DNA of 64,000 nt from Halobacteria archaeon AArc-dxtr1. Its GTDB lineage: Archaea; Halobacteriota; Halobacteria; Halobacteriales; Natrialbaceae. Positions within the stretch are counted from its first letter, which is position 1. Each line of letters starts with the position of its first letter. Below the pieces are notes generated by a model. The model saw only the letters and a list, made by a program, of their open reading frames with translations. It was not told the origin of the DNA and made no database searches. The stretch covers positions 1,288,217-1,352,216 of the forward strand of contig JAOPJY010000001.1 of NCBI GenBank assembly GCA_025517425.1, read 5' to 3'. Below, in pieces: positions 8,246 through 16,960 of this stretch. A program made the position numbers and the translations under genes.

Positions 8246-9526
8246 ATGAGAGAAAGCCCCTCCAAGCCGTTCCGGGACAGGACGAGTCGTCGACGGTTCC
8301 TCCAGGGGGCGGTAGCGAGTGGAGCCGGACTCGTCGCCGGCTGTACCAGTGGCGATGACGAGCCACATCGGTACCACCCCAACGACCGAGATGATCAGTT
8401 CGTGGAGTGGGTTGCCGAATCAACTCGCGGAGCGATACTGGGCGTCTCCGACGATCGAATATACGCCCCGTGGCATCCCCCTGACGGAGCGGAGCGGTCG
8501 ATCGTTGCCCTCGACATCGAAACTGGTGAGCGGGATCAAGATTTTCGGCCGTCGGTCGAAATCATCGAATCGGTCGAAATAGATGGCGATGGACGTCTAT
8601 TCGCCCGAACGGCCGACGAGACGGTCGTCGCGCTCGACGCCGAATCCGGCTCTCGAGTGTGGGAGTTCGAGGAGGTCACGGGTCCGATCTCTTCACCAGT
8701 CGTCGAAGCCGACGGGATCGTATACGTCACTTCCCAAAACCAGGTCCTCTACGCCGTCGACGGAGACGACGGAGACCTGCTGTGGACGTACGACGACGTA
8801 GTATCGTATCGCCGCCGTAGTACTCCGGACGTTGGGGATGACACCATCTTCGTTCAGTCGGACCGAGACAGGCTGGCCGCACTCGATGCCAGCTCGGGCG
8901 AACAACAGTGGGATATCTCTGACATCGGATCAATTCGTTGGCCGCCGACGAGTACGGATGGCACGCTCTATGTCGGCGCTTCCGATGCAGCGATGTACGC
9001 ACTAGACGAAGCGTCCGGCGAACTTCTGTGGGAACAATCAACGTCTCTCGACCGACAGAGCCGGCCACGGGTCGTCGAGGACACCGTCCTGGTGACGACT
9101 GCAGATGACGCCGTGTCTGCAGTGAACGCCCAGACCGGTGAAACCGAGTGGAGCTACGACGACCTCTCAGATCCAACGGTGCGCGATACGCAGACTGGAA
9201 CCACGTACGTGACTGATAGATCGGGAATACACGCGATAGACATCACGACTGGTGAGGTACGGTGGGAGGGGTCGACTCCCCACTCCGTCGAAGGTGTCAG
9301 GGCCGTCGACGACCTGCTCTATGTCAGTGGCACAGAGCTACCCAGCGACGTGCCGGATGTCGCCAAGATCGACGTACTCGAGGCTGATTCAGGCGACACC
9401 GCTTGGACGTTTTGGTCAAACCCTGCCGATAGCGCCGAAGGCTCGCCCAGGTTCGACGGAGATCGTGTTATCTCGGCCTTTACCGTCGATGGGATACATG
9501 CGTTCTCGACCGACATCGAGACGTGA
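8246..9526 (+). CDS. PQQ-like beta-propeller Tat lipoprotein
   Basis: The N-terminus has a twin-arginine motif (SRRRFLQG, residues 14-21), a hydrophobic stretch and a lipobox ending at Cys33 (LVAGC), so the protein is probably exported folded and lipid-anchored. The remaining 390 residues are PQQ-enzyme-like blades, with recurring elements such as VVALDAESGSRVWEF, LAALDASSGEQQW and YALDEASGELLWEQ roughly every 40 residues, forming a propeller. No dehydrogenase active site is visible, so a binding or scaffolding role is more likely than catalysis. It is transcribed alone. Confidence 0.85.
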   Translation: MRESPSKPFRDRTSRRRFLQGAVASGAGLVAGCTSGDDEPHRYHPNDRDDQFVEWVAESTRGAILGVSDDRIYAPWHPPDGAERSIVALDIETGERDQDFRPSVEIIESVEIDGDGRLFARTADETVVALDAESGSRVWEFEEVTGPISSPVVEADGIVYVTSQNQVLYAVDGDDGDLLWTYDDVVSYRRRSTPDVGDDTIFVQSDRDRLAALDASSGEQQWDISDIGSIRWPPTSTDGTLYVGASDAAMYALDEASGELLWEQSTSLDRQSRPRVVEDTVLVTTADDAVSAVNAQTGETEWSYDDLSDPTVRDTQTGTTYVTDRSGIHAIDITTGEVRWEGSTPHSVEGVRAVDDLLYVSGTELPSDVPDVAKIDVLEADSGDTAWTFWSNPADSAEGSPRFDGDRVISAFTVDGIHAFSTDIET

Positions 9527-9588
9527 GTAGCGAGCGCGCCCACCGAGTGGGAGCACGCAGTCGAATCCTCGCCACCGCCGTGCAGTCG

Positions 9589-10236
9589 TCACCGACCTGT
9601 GTCCAGAGCACGCGCGACGAGGCGGGACTCCGCGCGTCGGAGCAGCTCCGAGGCGGTCGAGACGGCACAATCGAGGCTCTCGGCGACTGACTCGATTCCC
9701 TCGCGGCGGGGAACGTCGTAGTATCCCACCTCCCACGCGGCCGCAAGCGCCTCGCGCTGGCGGTCGGTCGGGCCGCCAGCGGTCGTGCCGACGGCCGCGC
9801 CGATCTCGAGAACGTCGACGGTCATCCCGTCGGGGACGGCGTCGACCGTCGCCTGCAGATCCTGTGGGTGGCCGACCAGCGTCAGGTGGACGGTCCGATC
9901 GGCCCGGAACTCGATCGGGGGAACGAGGACGACCGTCTCGTGGCTGAGCGCCTCGGCCAGTCGAACGCCGCGATCGTCGAGGGTTCGTCGCTCGTAGAGG
10001 TAAAAGCCGTCCGCTGCGGGCGTCAGCTCGTAGGCCTCGACGTCCAGTTCTGCCTCGAGCGCGCGACGGTAGGGCTCGGGATCGCCCTCGACGTACGAGA
10101 GGACGGCCTCGACGCCATCCGTGGCGTGTCCGCCGTAGATCACCTGTCGGTGCAGCGTCGGTGACGTACAGAGGAGTTCGTGGGCCGGGTGGAGCACGTC
10201 CTCGGAGAACGTGATCGACGCGCGAAGGGATTTCAT
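9589..10236 (-). CDS. HTH-10 (bacterio-opsin activator type) transcription regulator
   Basis: The 215-residue protein has an N-terminal sensor-like region (MKSLRASITFSEDVLHPAHELL) and a C-terminal HTH-10 domain. That domain opens with LTDRQREALAAAWEVGYYDVPR (positions about 157-178; the frame shows TDRQREAL, then GYYDVPRR) and continues to VAESLDCAVSTASELLRRAE. This family includes Bat of Halobacterium and is abundant in haloarchaea. It is divergent from the downstream methyltransferase gene with an 84-base gap, so it may control that gene, but this is only suggested by position. No ligand is predictable. Confidence 0.85.
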   Translation of the reverse strand: MKSLRASITFSEDVLHPAHELLCTSPTLHRQVIYGGHATDGVEAVLSYVEGDPEPYRRALEAELDVEAYELTPAADGFYLYERRTLDDRGVRLAEALSHETVVLVPPIEFRADRTVHLTLVGHPQDLQATVDAVPDGMTVDVLEIGAAVGTTAGGPTDRQREALAAAWEVGYYDVPRREGIESVAESLDCAVSTASELLRRAESRLVARALDTGR

Positions 10237-10320
10237 AACGGATGATGGGACGGTATCTGTGATAAATGGCCGATGTGTATCGCCACAGCGACCTTCCGAC
10301 CTGCAGGCGATCGGTCGAAT

Positions 10321-11031
10321 ATGGAACCTGCAGGAACCGACGTGGCAGACGGCTGGGACGCCTTCGAGACGGACGGGGTGACGGCCGACGACGGCAGTTC
10401 AGACGGCCGTGGACAGCGACTCTACGACTGGTGGGGTCGCCGGGCGGGGTTCTACGACGCGGTCATCGCCATGACAGGATCGCTTCGCGAGGACGCGTTC
10501 GAGGCGCTCGCCTCGGCAGAGGGCGAGACGATCCTCGATCTGGGCTGTGGACCGGGAACGAACTTCGAGGTGTTGCGAGCCGGTGTGGGTGAGACTGGAG
10601 CCGTGGTCGGACTCGACTACAGCCCCGAGATGAGCGAGCGCGCTGGCGAGCAGGTCGCCGAGGAGGGCTGGTCGAACGTCCACGTCGTCCGCGGAGACGC
10701 GACACAGTCGTGTGGACCACCGGCGACGTTCGACGCCGCAGTGACGACGTTCGCGCTGCATACGATGGCCGACGTCGACGCCGTCGTCGAGAACGTCTAC
10801 GAGGCGCTTTGTCCGGGCGGCCGGTTCGTCGTCTCCGACGCCCGCGAGATCCAGCGCTGGCCGGCGAGCCTGTTGAATCCAGTCTACGAGCGCGTGATCG
10901 CCCGCGCCGTAAACCACCGTCGGGACCAGGATCCAGTGGGTGCGCTCGAGTCGACGTTCGACTCCGTCGAGATCGTGAGCACCTACGACGCAGGATCGGG
11001 CTACCTCGCGGTCGCACAGAAGCAAGAGTGA
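10321..11031 (+). CDS. Class I SAM-dependent methyltransferase
   Basis: The 236-residue protein has the RLYDWWGRRAGFYDAVI start, a SAM-binding loop ILDLGCGPGTNFEVL, a second motif GLDYSPEMSERA and FDAAVTTFALHTM, followed by LCPGGRFVVSDA. The order matches the UbiE/COQ5-like and small-molecule methyltransferases. The substrate is not evident. ATG 10321 is preferred over an upstream start at 10273 because the extra 16 residues lack family character. It is divergent from the HTH-10 regulator gene. Confidence 0.85.
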   Translation: MEPAGTDVADGWDAFETDGVTADDGSSDGRGQRLYDWWGRRAGFYDAVIAMTGSLREDAFEALASAEGETILDLGCGPGTNFEVLRAGVGETGAVVGLDYSPEMSERAGEQVAEEGWSNVHVVRGDATQSCGPPATFDAAVTTFALHTMADVDAVVENVYEALCPGGRFVVSDAREIQRWPASLLNPVYERVIARAVNHRRDQDPVGALESTFDSVEIVSTYDAGSGYLAVAQKQE

Positions 11032-11133
11032 CGGAGAGGTCGGGACGGATCCGACCGGAGGTCAGACCTCAAGACAGGTCCGTCGGGAGATCTGAAGCGC
11101 AATTCTCATCGGGCTCGGCCCCCGAGATCGGGT

Positions 11134-11532
11134 ATGCGAATCGAGCTCCGCGTCTGCCAGCACTGTCTGGACGGCGACCACGGAAACGACCACAAGACGG
11201 CTGTCCTGAACGATATGGTGGCCTGTGCCGAACAGATCGCCGACTACAAGGAGATTCTGGGCCTCGAAACGGTGACGATCCGCCGCGTCAAGGACGACGA
11301 AGACGGCAAGCCGGAGACGCTTCCGGTCGTCACGGCGACGATCCAGAACGACCAGATCGTGTTGAACGACGTCCAGCTCGTCGCCGAGGGCGAGGACGGC
11401 AACATGCTCGTCTACCCGAACCCGGAGGACATTCTGACGGTGCTCGCGGGCAACATCGACGAGGTCGACAAGGTGGTCGACGAGGACGTCACCGTGGAGC
11501 TCTCGCCCGAAGGCGCGCAGGTACTCTCCTGA
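11134..11532 (+). CDS. Conserved haloarchaeal protein with N-terminal Cys/His cluster
   Basis: This 132-residue protein starts MRIELRVCQHCLDGDHGNDH and has a further Cys at VACAEQ. The CxxC plus nearby histidines could bind a metal. The rest is acidic and predicted to be mixed alpha/beta, with no known motif. It reads as a genuine haloarchaeal gene by its amino-acid composition and start. It lies between the methyltransferase and the convergent aEF-1beta gene. Function is unknown. Confidence 0.7.
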   Translation: MRIELRVCQHCLDGDHGNDHKTAVLNDMVACAEQIADYKEILGLETVTIRRVKDDEDGKPETLPVVTATIQNDQIVLNDVQLVAEGEDGNMLVYPNPEDILTVLAGNIDEVDKVVDEDVTVELSPEGAQVLS

Positions 11533-11627
11533 TCGGCGGACGGATCCGCGAAGACGAGCCGGTCCAGCCGATGGCAAACCCACCGGCTCGACGGCCTGAA
11601 AACGAAATGCAGGACAGACGGTCGGCG

Positions 11628-11894
11628 TTAGATCCGACCGACGTTCTCGACGTCGACGCTCTCGACGTCGTCGACGGTCGCGAAGCTCTCCTCGACGGTT
11701 TCGGTGCCGCCCGCACCGTCGGGAACGATGACGGTTGGGTAGAGGGCGACCAGGCCGAACGCGACCTCCTCGCGCTCGACGCCGTTGATCTTGACACCCT
11801 CTGGCAGGGAGCTCTCTAAGCGCTCCTGGAGCGCGTCGAGGTCGATTTCGGGGCTACTCGGCATGACCTTGATTTTGGCAGCGACTTTTCCCAT
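11628..11894 (-). CDS. ef1b: Translation elongation factor aEF-1beta
   Basis: This 88-residue protein matches archaeal EF-1beta: [19 protein letters not shown] at the start, [19 protein letters not shown] in the middle, and a closing [15 protein letters not shown]. The factor exchanges nucleotide on aEF-1alpha. ATG 11894 is the family start; the open frame to 11927 adds unrelated residues and overlaps the upstream gene. Two bases separate it from the zinc-finger gene, so the two are co-transcribed. Confidence 0.92.
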   Translation of the reverse strand: MGKVAAKIKVMPSSPEIDLDALQERLESSLPEGVKINGVEREEVAFGLVALYPTVIVPDGAGGTETVEESFATVDDVESVDVENVGRI

Positions 11895-11896
11895 GG

Positions 11897-12076
11897 TTAC
11901 GGTCCGGTGAATCCGCAGTCGGGACACTCATAGAGGTTACTCTGCTTGCGGCACTTGGCACAGCGGTAGATCTGCGTTCCGCCCTCGGGACATTTGAACG
12001 CTGCGGCGTTCGTCCCCGCGATGTTGATCCCGCAGGAGACGCACGAACGCGTACCGTGCTCGTCGGTCGTGCTCAT
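11897..12076 (-). CDS. HVO_2753-type 59-residue zinc-finger protein, one cysteine missing
   Basis: The protein reads [20 protein letters not shown], then [16 protein letters not shown] and [11 protein letters not shown], matching the small zinc-finger family typified by Haloferax HVO_2753. Members usually carry four CxxC knuckles binding two zincs. Here the second knuckle is CPEGG, with a GGC glycine codon where TGC cysteine is expected, leaving seven cysteines. ATG 12076 is supported by a TATA box about 27 bases upstream, which predicts a leaderless mRNA. It is co-transcribed with the aEF-1beta gene. In Haloferax the homologue has been linked to swarming and biofilm formation. Confidence 0.88.
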   Translation of the reverse strand: MSTTDEHGTRSCVSCGINIAGTNAAAFKCPEGGTQIYRCAKCRKQSNLYECPDCGFTGP

Positions 12077-12098
12077 ACCCAGCCCTTCCGTCCGCCCG

Positions 12099-12107
12099 CT
12101 TTTAACC
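12099..12107 (-). promoter_or_regulatory. TATA box of the zinc-finger/aEF-1beta operon
   Basis: The minus strand reads GGTTAAAAG, centred about 27 bases before ATG 12076. This fits a leaderless transcript and supports the short 59-residue start over the longer open frame to 12160. Confidence 0.6.
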
Positions 12108-12196
12108 GTTGTCTTTCCGTACTCGCTCCGGAGGCCGGTCGACCAGCCGAGAGAGCGCATACCGGCTGCCGTGGGCAGTTGTGCGGGAGGGGGCGC

Positions 12197-13168
12197 TTAT
12201 CGCTCGAGTTCGACAGTCGCCGTTGGAGACTGTTCCTCGGCCCAATTCGCCTCGACGTCTGCATCGTCCGCCGTCGTCGCCTCAGACGAACCACCCCGGA
12301 ACCGACGCCACTGCCGTCGCGCTCGACCAGCAAGATTGCGTACCAGGACGGTGCCTGCGAACTCGACGGTCCGGCGCTGGCTGCGCGGGTAGAACGTGCC
12401 TAACTCCGACTCCGGGACGACTGCGGACTCGAACGCAGGATCGACAGCGTTGCTGACCCCTGCCCCGAGAAGAGACGCTTGCACCGCCGCGAGCCGATCG
12501 AAGGCGTCCCAGAGGGTATCGCAGTCGGCGATCTGGACAGGAACAGTTGCGATAACGTCACCGCCGTCGATTGACTCCGTCAGTCGCTGGAGGGTGACAC
12601 CGGTGCAGTCACGCCCCTCGTAAAACGCGGGCGGGACACCCATCCCTCGGTACTCGCGGATATCTGCGGGGTGAAAGCCGAGCACACCGTGTTCGGGTGC
12701 ACTCAGGATCTCGCCGCGGACGAGGCCGAATCCGAACAGAACGGCGACGTCACAGCGCTCGGCTACTTCGTCGACGACCGAATCGGGAAACTCGTACCAC
12801 GCACCGTCAGTCTGTGGCACACACTGAACGTGACGGGCACCGTCAAGCGCTGGCAGGTTCTCGACGTCGTGGCGGTGCCACAGCGGCTGTTCGTCCCCCA
12901 ACCGGCGACAGAGCGCCCGCTCGGCCATGACGAACGCCCACGGTCCTTCCGTTCGGTACACCTCGAGAAACTGGCGTAGGTCCTCCCGGTCGATCGTCGT
13001 CTTCCCGTTCCAGTCCTCGGGATCGTCTGCCGCGGCCGTCGCGTTGGTCACAACCAGCGAGACGTCGACGTCGGGATCACGGCGGAGCTGGGTCAGCGCT
13101 TGCCGTTGCCACTCATAGAGAAATTGTTCACAGAGGATCCCGACTGACGTTTGGGATGATGCGGCCAT
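12197..13168 (-). CDS. Formyltransferase-family protein
   Basis: The 323-residue protein has a Rossmann-like first half and a recognisable formyltransferase core: FGFGLVRGEIL, then GVLGFHPADIREYRG and SIDGGDVIATVPV. In GAR and Met-tRNA formyltransferases the catalytic triad is Asn-His-Asp. Here the histidine (GFHPAD) and the aspartate (DGGD) are present but the asparagine position is Gly/Phe. Archaea do not formylate initiator tRNA, so a sugar-amine or other formyl transfer is more likely. The C-terminal 70 residues are basic then acidic and probably disordered. The gene stands alone. Confidence 0.75.
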   Translation of the reverse strand: MAASSQTSVGILCEQFLYEWQRQALTQLRRDPDVDVSLVVTNATAAADDPEDWNGKTTIDREDLRQFLEVYRTEGPWAFVMAERALCRRLGDEQPLWHRHDVENLPALDGARHVQCVPQTDGAWYEFPDSVVDEVAERCDVAVLFGFGLVRGEILSAPEHGVLGFHPADIREYRGMGVPPAFYEGRDCTGVTLQRLTESIDGGDVIATVPVQIADCDTLWDAFDRLAAVQASLLGAGVSNAVDPAFESAVVPESELGTFYPRSQRRTVEFAGTVLVRNLAGRARRQWRRFRGGSSEATTADDADVEANWAEEQSPTATVELER

Positions 13169-13277
13169 AGAGGCGGTCCAACAGGTCGTCGCATAGTTAC
13201 CATCCCCTTTTACAGCGGCGAGTCATCCTAGCTGGGACGTACACCCGCGTCCGGTGCGGGTCAAGCGGGGCGGACAC

Positions 13278-16127
13278 TCAGCACTGTGCCCACCCGAGCA
13301 GCCGTTCGTAGACCGGGTCAGACTCGAGCGCCCGCGGATCCCCGACGAGGACGAGCGCTCGCTTCGGACGAGTCAAGGCGACGTTTATCCGCCGGTAGTC
13401 CTCGAATATGGGTCCCTCGAGCGTCCCCGTGGCGGTGAACGAGACGACGATCACCTCCTGACTCGACCCCTGAAACCGGTCGACAGTGTCGACGGTAACG
13501 TCGTCGGAGAGTCGGTTCGAGATCGTCGAGACCTGGGCACGGAACGGCGCGATGACACCGATCTGCGAGCGGTCGACCCCAGCAGACTCGTAGGTTGCAA
13601 CTAACTCCGCGATCCGGGCTGCCTCCTCCTCGTCGGTGTGGGCCGCGCCGTCACCCTCGACGGAGACGAACGCGACTGGATCGTGGAGGGGCTCGGGAAG
13701 ATCGGCTCGTGAGACGCCGTCGAGATCGTCGAGCGTCCGTCCCGCGACGTCAGGGGTGGCTGGGCGGAGCTCCCCGTCGTAGAACTCCCGTGAAGCAAAG
13801 GCCTGGATGCGTTGGTTCATCCGATACTGGCGATCGAGCATGACGCCCGCGCCGGGGTGGAGGTCGACGAGGCGCTCGAACAGCGACGCCGAGAGGTCGG
13901 CAACGTCGTCACCCTCGCTCGCGGCCGCTTCGTCGTCGGCCGTCGAATCGCCGACCGCCCCGCCGTCTTGGGGCGGGTCGGATCGGACGACCGGCGGGAG
14001 CTGCTCGTGGTCGCCGACGAGGACGAACCGCTCGGCCAGGTTGATCGCGGCGTAGGTGCCGGGTTCGGTGAGTTGGGCGGCCTCGTCGACTAACGCGACG
14101 TCGAACGTCTGCTCTTTCATCGTTCGAGAGCCACAGGAGGCCGTCGTCGCCGCGACCACGTCCGCCTCGCGGAGCTCGCTGACTCGGTCGCCGGGCTCAC
14201 CGGCGCGATCGAAGCGATAGGGCTGCATGTCCTCGCGGACGCCGGTCTCGGAGCCAATACGAACGATGCGGTAGTCGGTGTCCTCGCCGAGCTGCTCGAC
14301 GAGCGCAGAGAGCGCGTTGTCGACCGCACGGTTGGTAAACGCCGAGAGCAGGACGCGATCGCCGCGCTCGAGCATCGCCTCGATCGCCCGGGCGATGGTG
14401 TAGGTCTTCCCGGTTCCAGGCGGACCGTGGATGAGCGCGCAATCGCGGGCGCCGACGGCCTTGCGAACCGCCTCGTCCTGGGCCGCGTTGTTGTCGATGA
14501 ACGTCTCGTCGAGAGCAGCAAATTCGGGCTCGGCGCGCCCGAACAGCACGTCCTTGCGGCGCTTGCTTCCCTTCAGGAGAGCGTCGTGTAAGGCAACGAG
14601 CAGCCGGTCGGTCGTCAGCTCGGAGGGGTAGACGTCCAGCCGGGTCACCTCGACCGGCTCGTCGGCCGTGAGGACGATCTCGTCGTCTCGCGGGCTTCGC
14701 CCGCTCGCGTCTTCCGCGGAGCCACGCTCCGCGCCGTCCAGTTGCTCGATCCGCGCGAGTTCCGAACTGCCCCTGACGGGGTGGCCGTCGCTGGCCAGCA
14801 CGAGGTCACCCTCGCGAAGCTTCGAGGTCGCGGGTTCGGTCTGACGAGCTCGCAGCTCCCAGCGGCCGCTCGAGAGTTCGCGCTTGGCGACGAACTCGAG
14901 GTCGATGATCGCGCGGTCGTCGTCGGCGCGCTCGCGGGCGCTTTGTTCCCAGAGCTTGGCGTACTCGCGGTGGATCTCGCCGCGCTCGCGTTCGATCGCG
15001 CGATAGAATCGATCGAAGTGCTCGCGCTCCTCCTCGGGGAGGGGCGTTCCGATCTGGCCCGCTTTCGACTCCTGGTCGAGTCGGCCCGAGACGACCATGC
15101 AGGTGTCCTGCTCGAAGCAGTACTCACACTTCGCGGACCCCTCGTAGCCCGTCGGGACGCTATCGTCGTACTCCATCGCAGCGATCTCGTTTCGCAGCCG
15201 GACGACGTACTGTAAGAGCCCCTCGCCCATCGAGAAATCCTTCGCCGGCGTGAGGTCGCCGGTCTCCTCGTTGCGGTCGAGCGCCGAGTTCTTCGTGTAG
15301 AGCAGCGTCCCGGTGTCGACGTCGCCACCGTGTTCCTCCAACAGAAGAGCGTAGCAAGCGGCCTGGACCTTGTCCTTGAACCGGGGCTCCTTCTTCAGAT
15401 TCTTCCCCGTCTTCAGCTCGACGGGCGCGCCCCGTCGGACCGCGTCGGCCCGCCCGCGGATGCCGAAGGTCTCGCTGATCAGCAGCTGTTCGGATCGCCA
15501 GTCGTCGCCGTCGGTGAGCCGCCCCTGCTCGAGCCAACCCTCGATCGCGGTCGCATTCTGGCGAACGTCCTCCGCGACCGACTCGGGGGACTCTCCGAGC
15601 AGGCCGAGTTCGAGGCCGCGTTCGTCGATTCGCTCCGCGATCGACTCCTCCAGATCCCGGCCCCGAAGCAGGTCGCCGAACACTTCGTGAACGAGCGTCC
15701 CCTTCGTGACGGGGTAGTTGAGCGGAACGCCAGAGAGCTTGTTCAGGTAGTAAAGACGCGGACACTCGACCCAGTTGCGGATCGACGTGACGTTGATCAG
15801 AAACTCCGGCTCGACGACGACGTAGGAGTCGCCGGTCGTCGCGTACTGCGTCTGGCCGCGGTACTCCTCGCGCTCGGCCTCGGTGACGAGCAGTTCCATC
15901 CCCGGCTCTAACAGCGCAGCCGACTCGGTCCACTTCCCCCAGACGGTGACGGTCGTGGCCGGTTGCTCCGAGCCGCCGGAAACGTCCGGTTCCGGGCCGG
16001 TCGAGACGGCGTCGCTATCGGGGCGCTCTGTGAGCCGAACGGGTATCTCCGCAAGCTCGCGCTCCCCGTAACTCGTCGATACCGTCTTGGCCTCGACGTC
16101 GCCGACGACCGTCCCGCGTACGTGCAC
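13278..16127 (-). CDS. dna2: Dna2-type Cas4-like nuclease/SF1 helicase
   Basis: The 949-residue protein combines an OB-like N-terminus, a Cas4/RecB nuclease and an SF1B helicase. In the nuclease, Cys122 (ECPRLYY), Asp228 (RADAV), Glu237-x-Lys239 (VELKTGK), QAACYALLLE and Cys334/Cys337/Cys343 form the active site and a probable Fe-S cluster. In the helicase, Walker A GPPGTGKT is at 568-575, DEAA at 681-684 and GDHEQLPP at 705-712, with a DRFQGSSQE motif near the C-terminus. Dna2 trims flaps and DNA ends in replication and repair. A hairpin-rich segment encodes a variable loop around residues 466-482. Confidence 0.92.
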   Translation of the reverse strand: MHVRGTVVGDVEAKTVSTSYGERELAEIPVRLTERPDSDAVSTGPEPDVSGGSEQPATTVTVWGKWTESAALLEPGMELLVTEAEREEYRGQTQYATTGDSYVVVEPEFLINVTSIRNWVECPRLYYLNKLSGVPLNYPVTKGTLVHEVFGDLLRGRDLEESIAERIDERGLELGLLGESPESVAEDVRQNATAIEGWLEQGRLTDGDDWRSEQLLISETFGIRGRADAVRRGAPVELKTGKNLKKEPRFKDKVQAACYALLLEEHGGDVDTGTLLYTKNSALDRNEETGDLTPAKDFSMGEGLLQYVVRLRNEIAAMEYDDSVPTGYEGSAKCEYCFEQDTCMVVSGRLDQESKAGQIGTPLPEEEREHFDRFYRAIERERGEIHREYAKLWEQSARERADDDRAIIDLEFVAKRELSSGRWELRARQTEPATSKLREGDLVLASDGHPVRGSSELARIEQLDGAERGSAEDASGRSPRDDEIVLTADEPVEVTRLDVYPSELTTDRLLVALHDALLKGSKRRKDVLFGRAEPEFAALDETFIDNNAAQDEAVRKAVGARDCALIHGPPGTGKTYTIARAIEAMLERGDRVLLSAFTNRAVDNALSALVEQLGEDTDYRIVRIGSETGVREDMQPYRFDRAGEPGDRVSELREADVVAATTASCGSRTMKEQTFDVALVDEAAQLTEPGTYAAINLAERFVLVGDHEQLPPVVRSDPPQDGGAVGDSTADDEAAASEGDDVADLSASLFERLVDLHPGAGVMLDRQYRMNQRIQAFASREFYDGELRPATPDVAGRTLDDLDGVSRADLPEPLHDPVAFVSVEGDGAAHTDEEEAARIAELVATYESAGVDRSQIGVIAPFRAQVSTISNRLSDDVTVDTVDRFQGSSQEVIVVSFTATGTLEGPIFEDYRRINVALTRPKRALVLVGDPRALESDPVYERLLGWAQC
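14690..14733. repeat. Pair of in-frame 3-nt-loop hairpins inside dna2
   Basis: Two short perfect palindromes follow one another. GCGGGC-TTC-GCCCGC is at 14690-14704, and CGCGGAGC-CAC-GCTCCGCG is at 14715-14733. They encode the variable loop GSAEDASGRSPRD between the nuclease and helicase of Dna2. The same style of element occurs in lhr at 21480-21599. Confidence 0.6.
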
Positions 16128-16310
16128 GGATCAGGGAAGGGGCGACCGGTCAAAAACGGTATCGATCTCCGCGGTCGTGCCGTCGGTCGGTAGCGGCACT
16201 GAAAAACGCGACGGGGGCTGCGGTAAGAAGTGATTACTCCCAGCAGTATCGGCTCGGACACCTCGTAACGGTAGGTGGCGCTTTTTTCGAGGTGAAGCGA
16301 AGGCACCGGT

Positions 16311-16811
16311 ATGAGCGATTCGAGCCGCGCTCCCGATGGCAGCCCCGGGCCCGGTCGCGACGGGAGGGGCCGAACGGACCGATTTCGACACGATGACCCG
16401 CTGTCGAGAGTCGACGGCGGTGGCCGTCGAACGGCCACGGTTCGCAACGTAACCATCACAGCGGCGGGGGTCTGGGTCGTCGTCTCGACGGGAGTCTACG
16501 GGGCGAGCGCGGCAGTGCTGTTGAGTGTGGTCTGTGCCGGGATCGCTGTGGCGCTGGTCGGCGCGTACAACGCCTATCGACTCACCAGCGGTGCGCCACC
16601 GAGTTCGGGCGTGACGGCACTGGCAGGGATACTCGGTCTCGGGCTACTCGGGTCGACGGCGGTGTTCTCCCTCGATGCAGGGCTGACCTGGAGCGTGCTC
16701 GGAGCGGGACTGCTCGTCGCGGTGGTGGCGGGATACGACTTCCACGAGGGGCGACGACACCGACCGGTTCGGACGAGAACAGGCAGCTACGATCGGTCTC
16801 CGCGTCGGTAA
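16311..16811 (+). CDS. Small membrane protein of unknown function
   Basis: The 166-residue protein has a basic, Gly/Arg-rich N-terminus of about 45 residues followed by four closely spaced hydrophobic segments (about 46-65, 66-86, 95-118 and 123-142) and a basic tail. The pattern is that of a four-helix integral membrane protein. No family motif was recognised. The last codons and stop lie inside the first copy of a 34-base tandem repeat, so the C-terminal residues may be recent. Confidence 0.6.
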   Translation: MSDSSRAPDGSPGPGRDGRGRTDRFRHDDPLSRVDGGGRRTATVRNVTITAAGVWVVVSTGVYGASAAVLLSVVCAGIAVALVGAYNAYRLTSGAPPSSGVTALAGILGLGLLGSTAVFSLDAGLTWSVLGAGLLVAVVAGYDFHEGRRHRPVRTRTGSYDRSPRR

Positions 16812-16885
16812 CGCCAGCAGCTACGATCGGTCTCCGCGTCGGTAACGCCAACAGCTACGGTCAGTCGTTACGTCGGTAACACCAA
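16784..16885. repeat. 34-base tandem repeat, three copies
   Basis: Three adjacent 34-base units start with CAGCTACG at 16784, 16818 and 16852. Units 1 and 2 differ at a single base; unit 3 has diverged in its centre but keeps CGTCGGTAAC. The stop codon of the membrane-protein gene (16809-16811) lies in unit 1 and the remaining copies fill the spacer. There are no unique spacers, so it is not a CRISPR array. Confidence 0.85.
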
Positions 16886-16960
16886 CAGGACGGAGTGAAA
16901 CAGGCCGAGCGGATGGGAAGGACCGATACGTTCTTTCTGCCCGCCCCGAAAGGTAGCTAC

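Noticed and set aside
16784-16885. Possible CRISPR array
   Set aside because: The repeats are adjacent 34-base units without unique spacers, and no cas genes are near.
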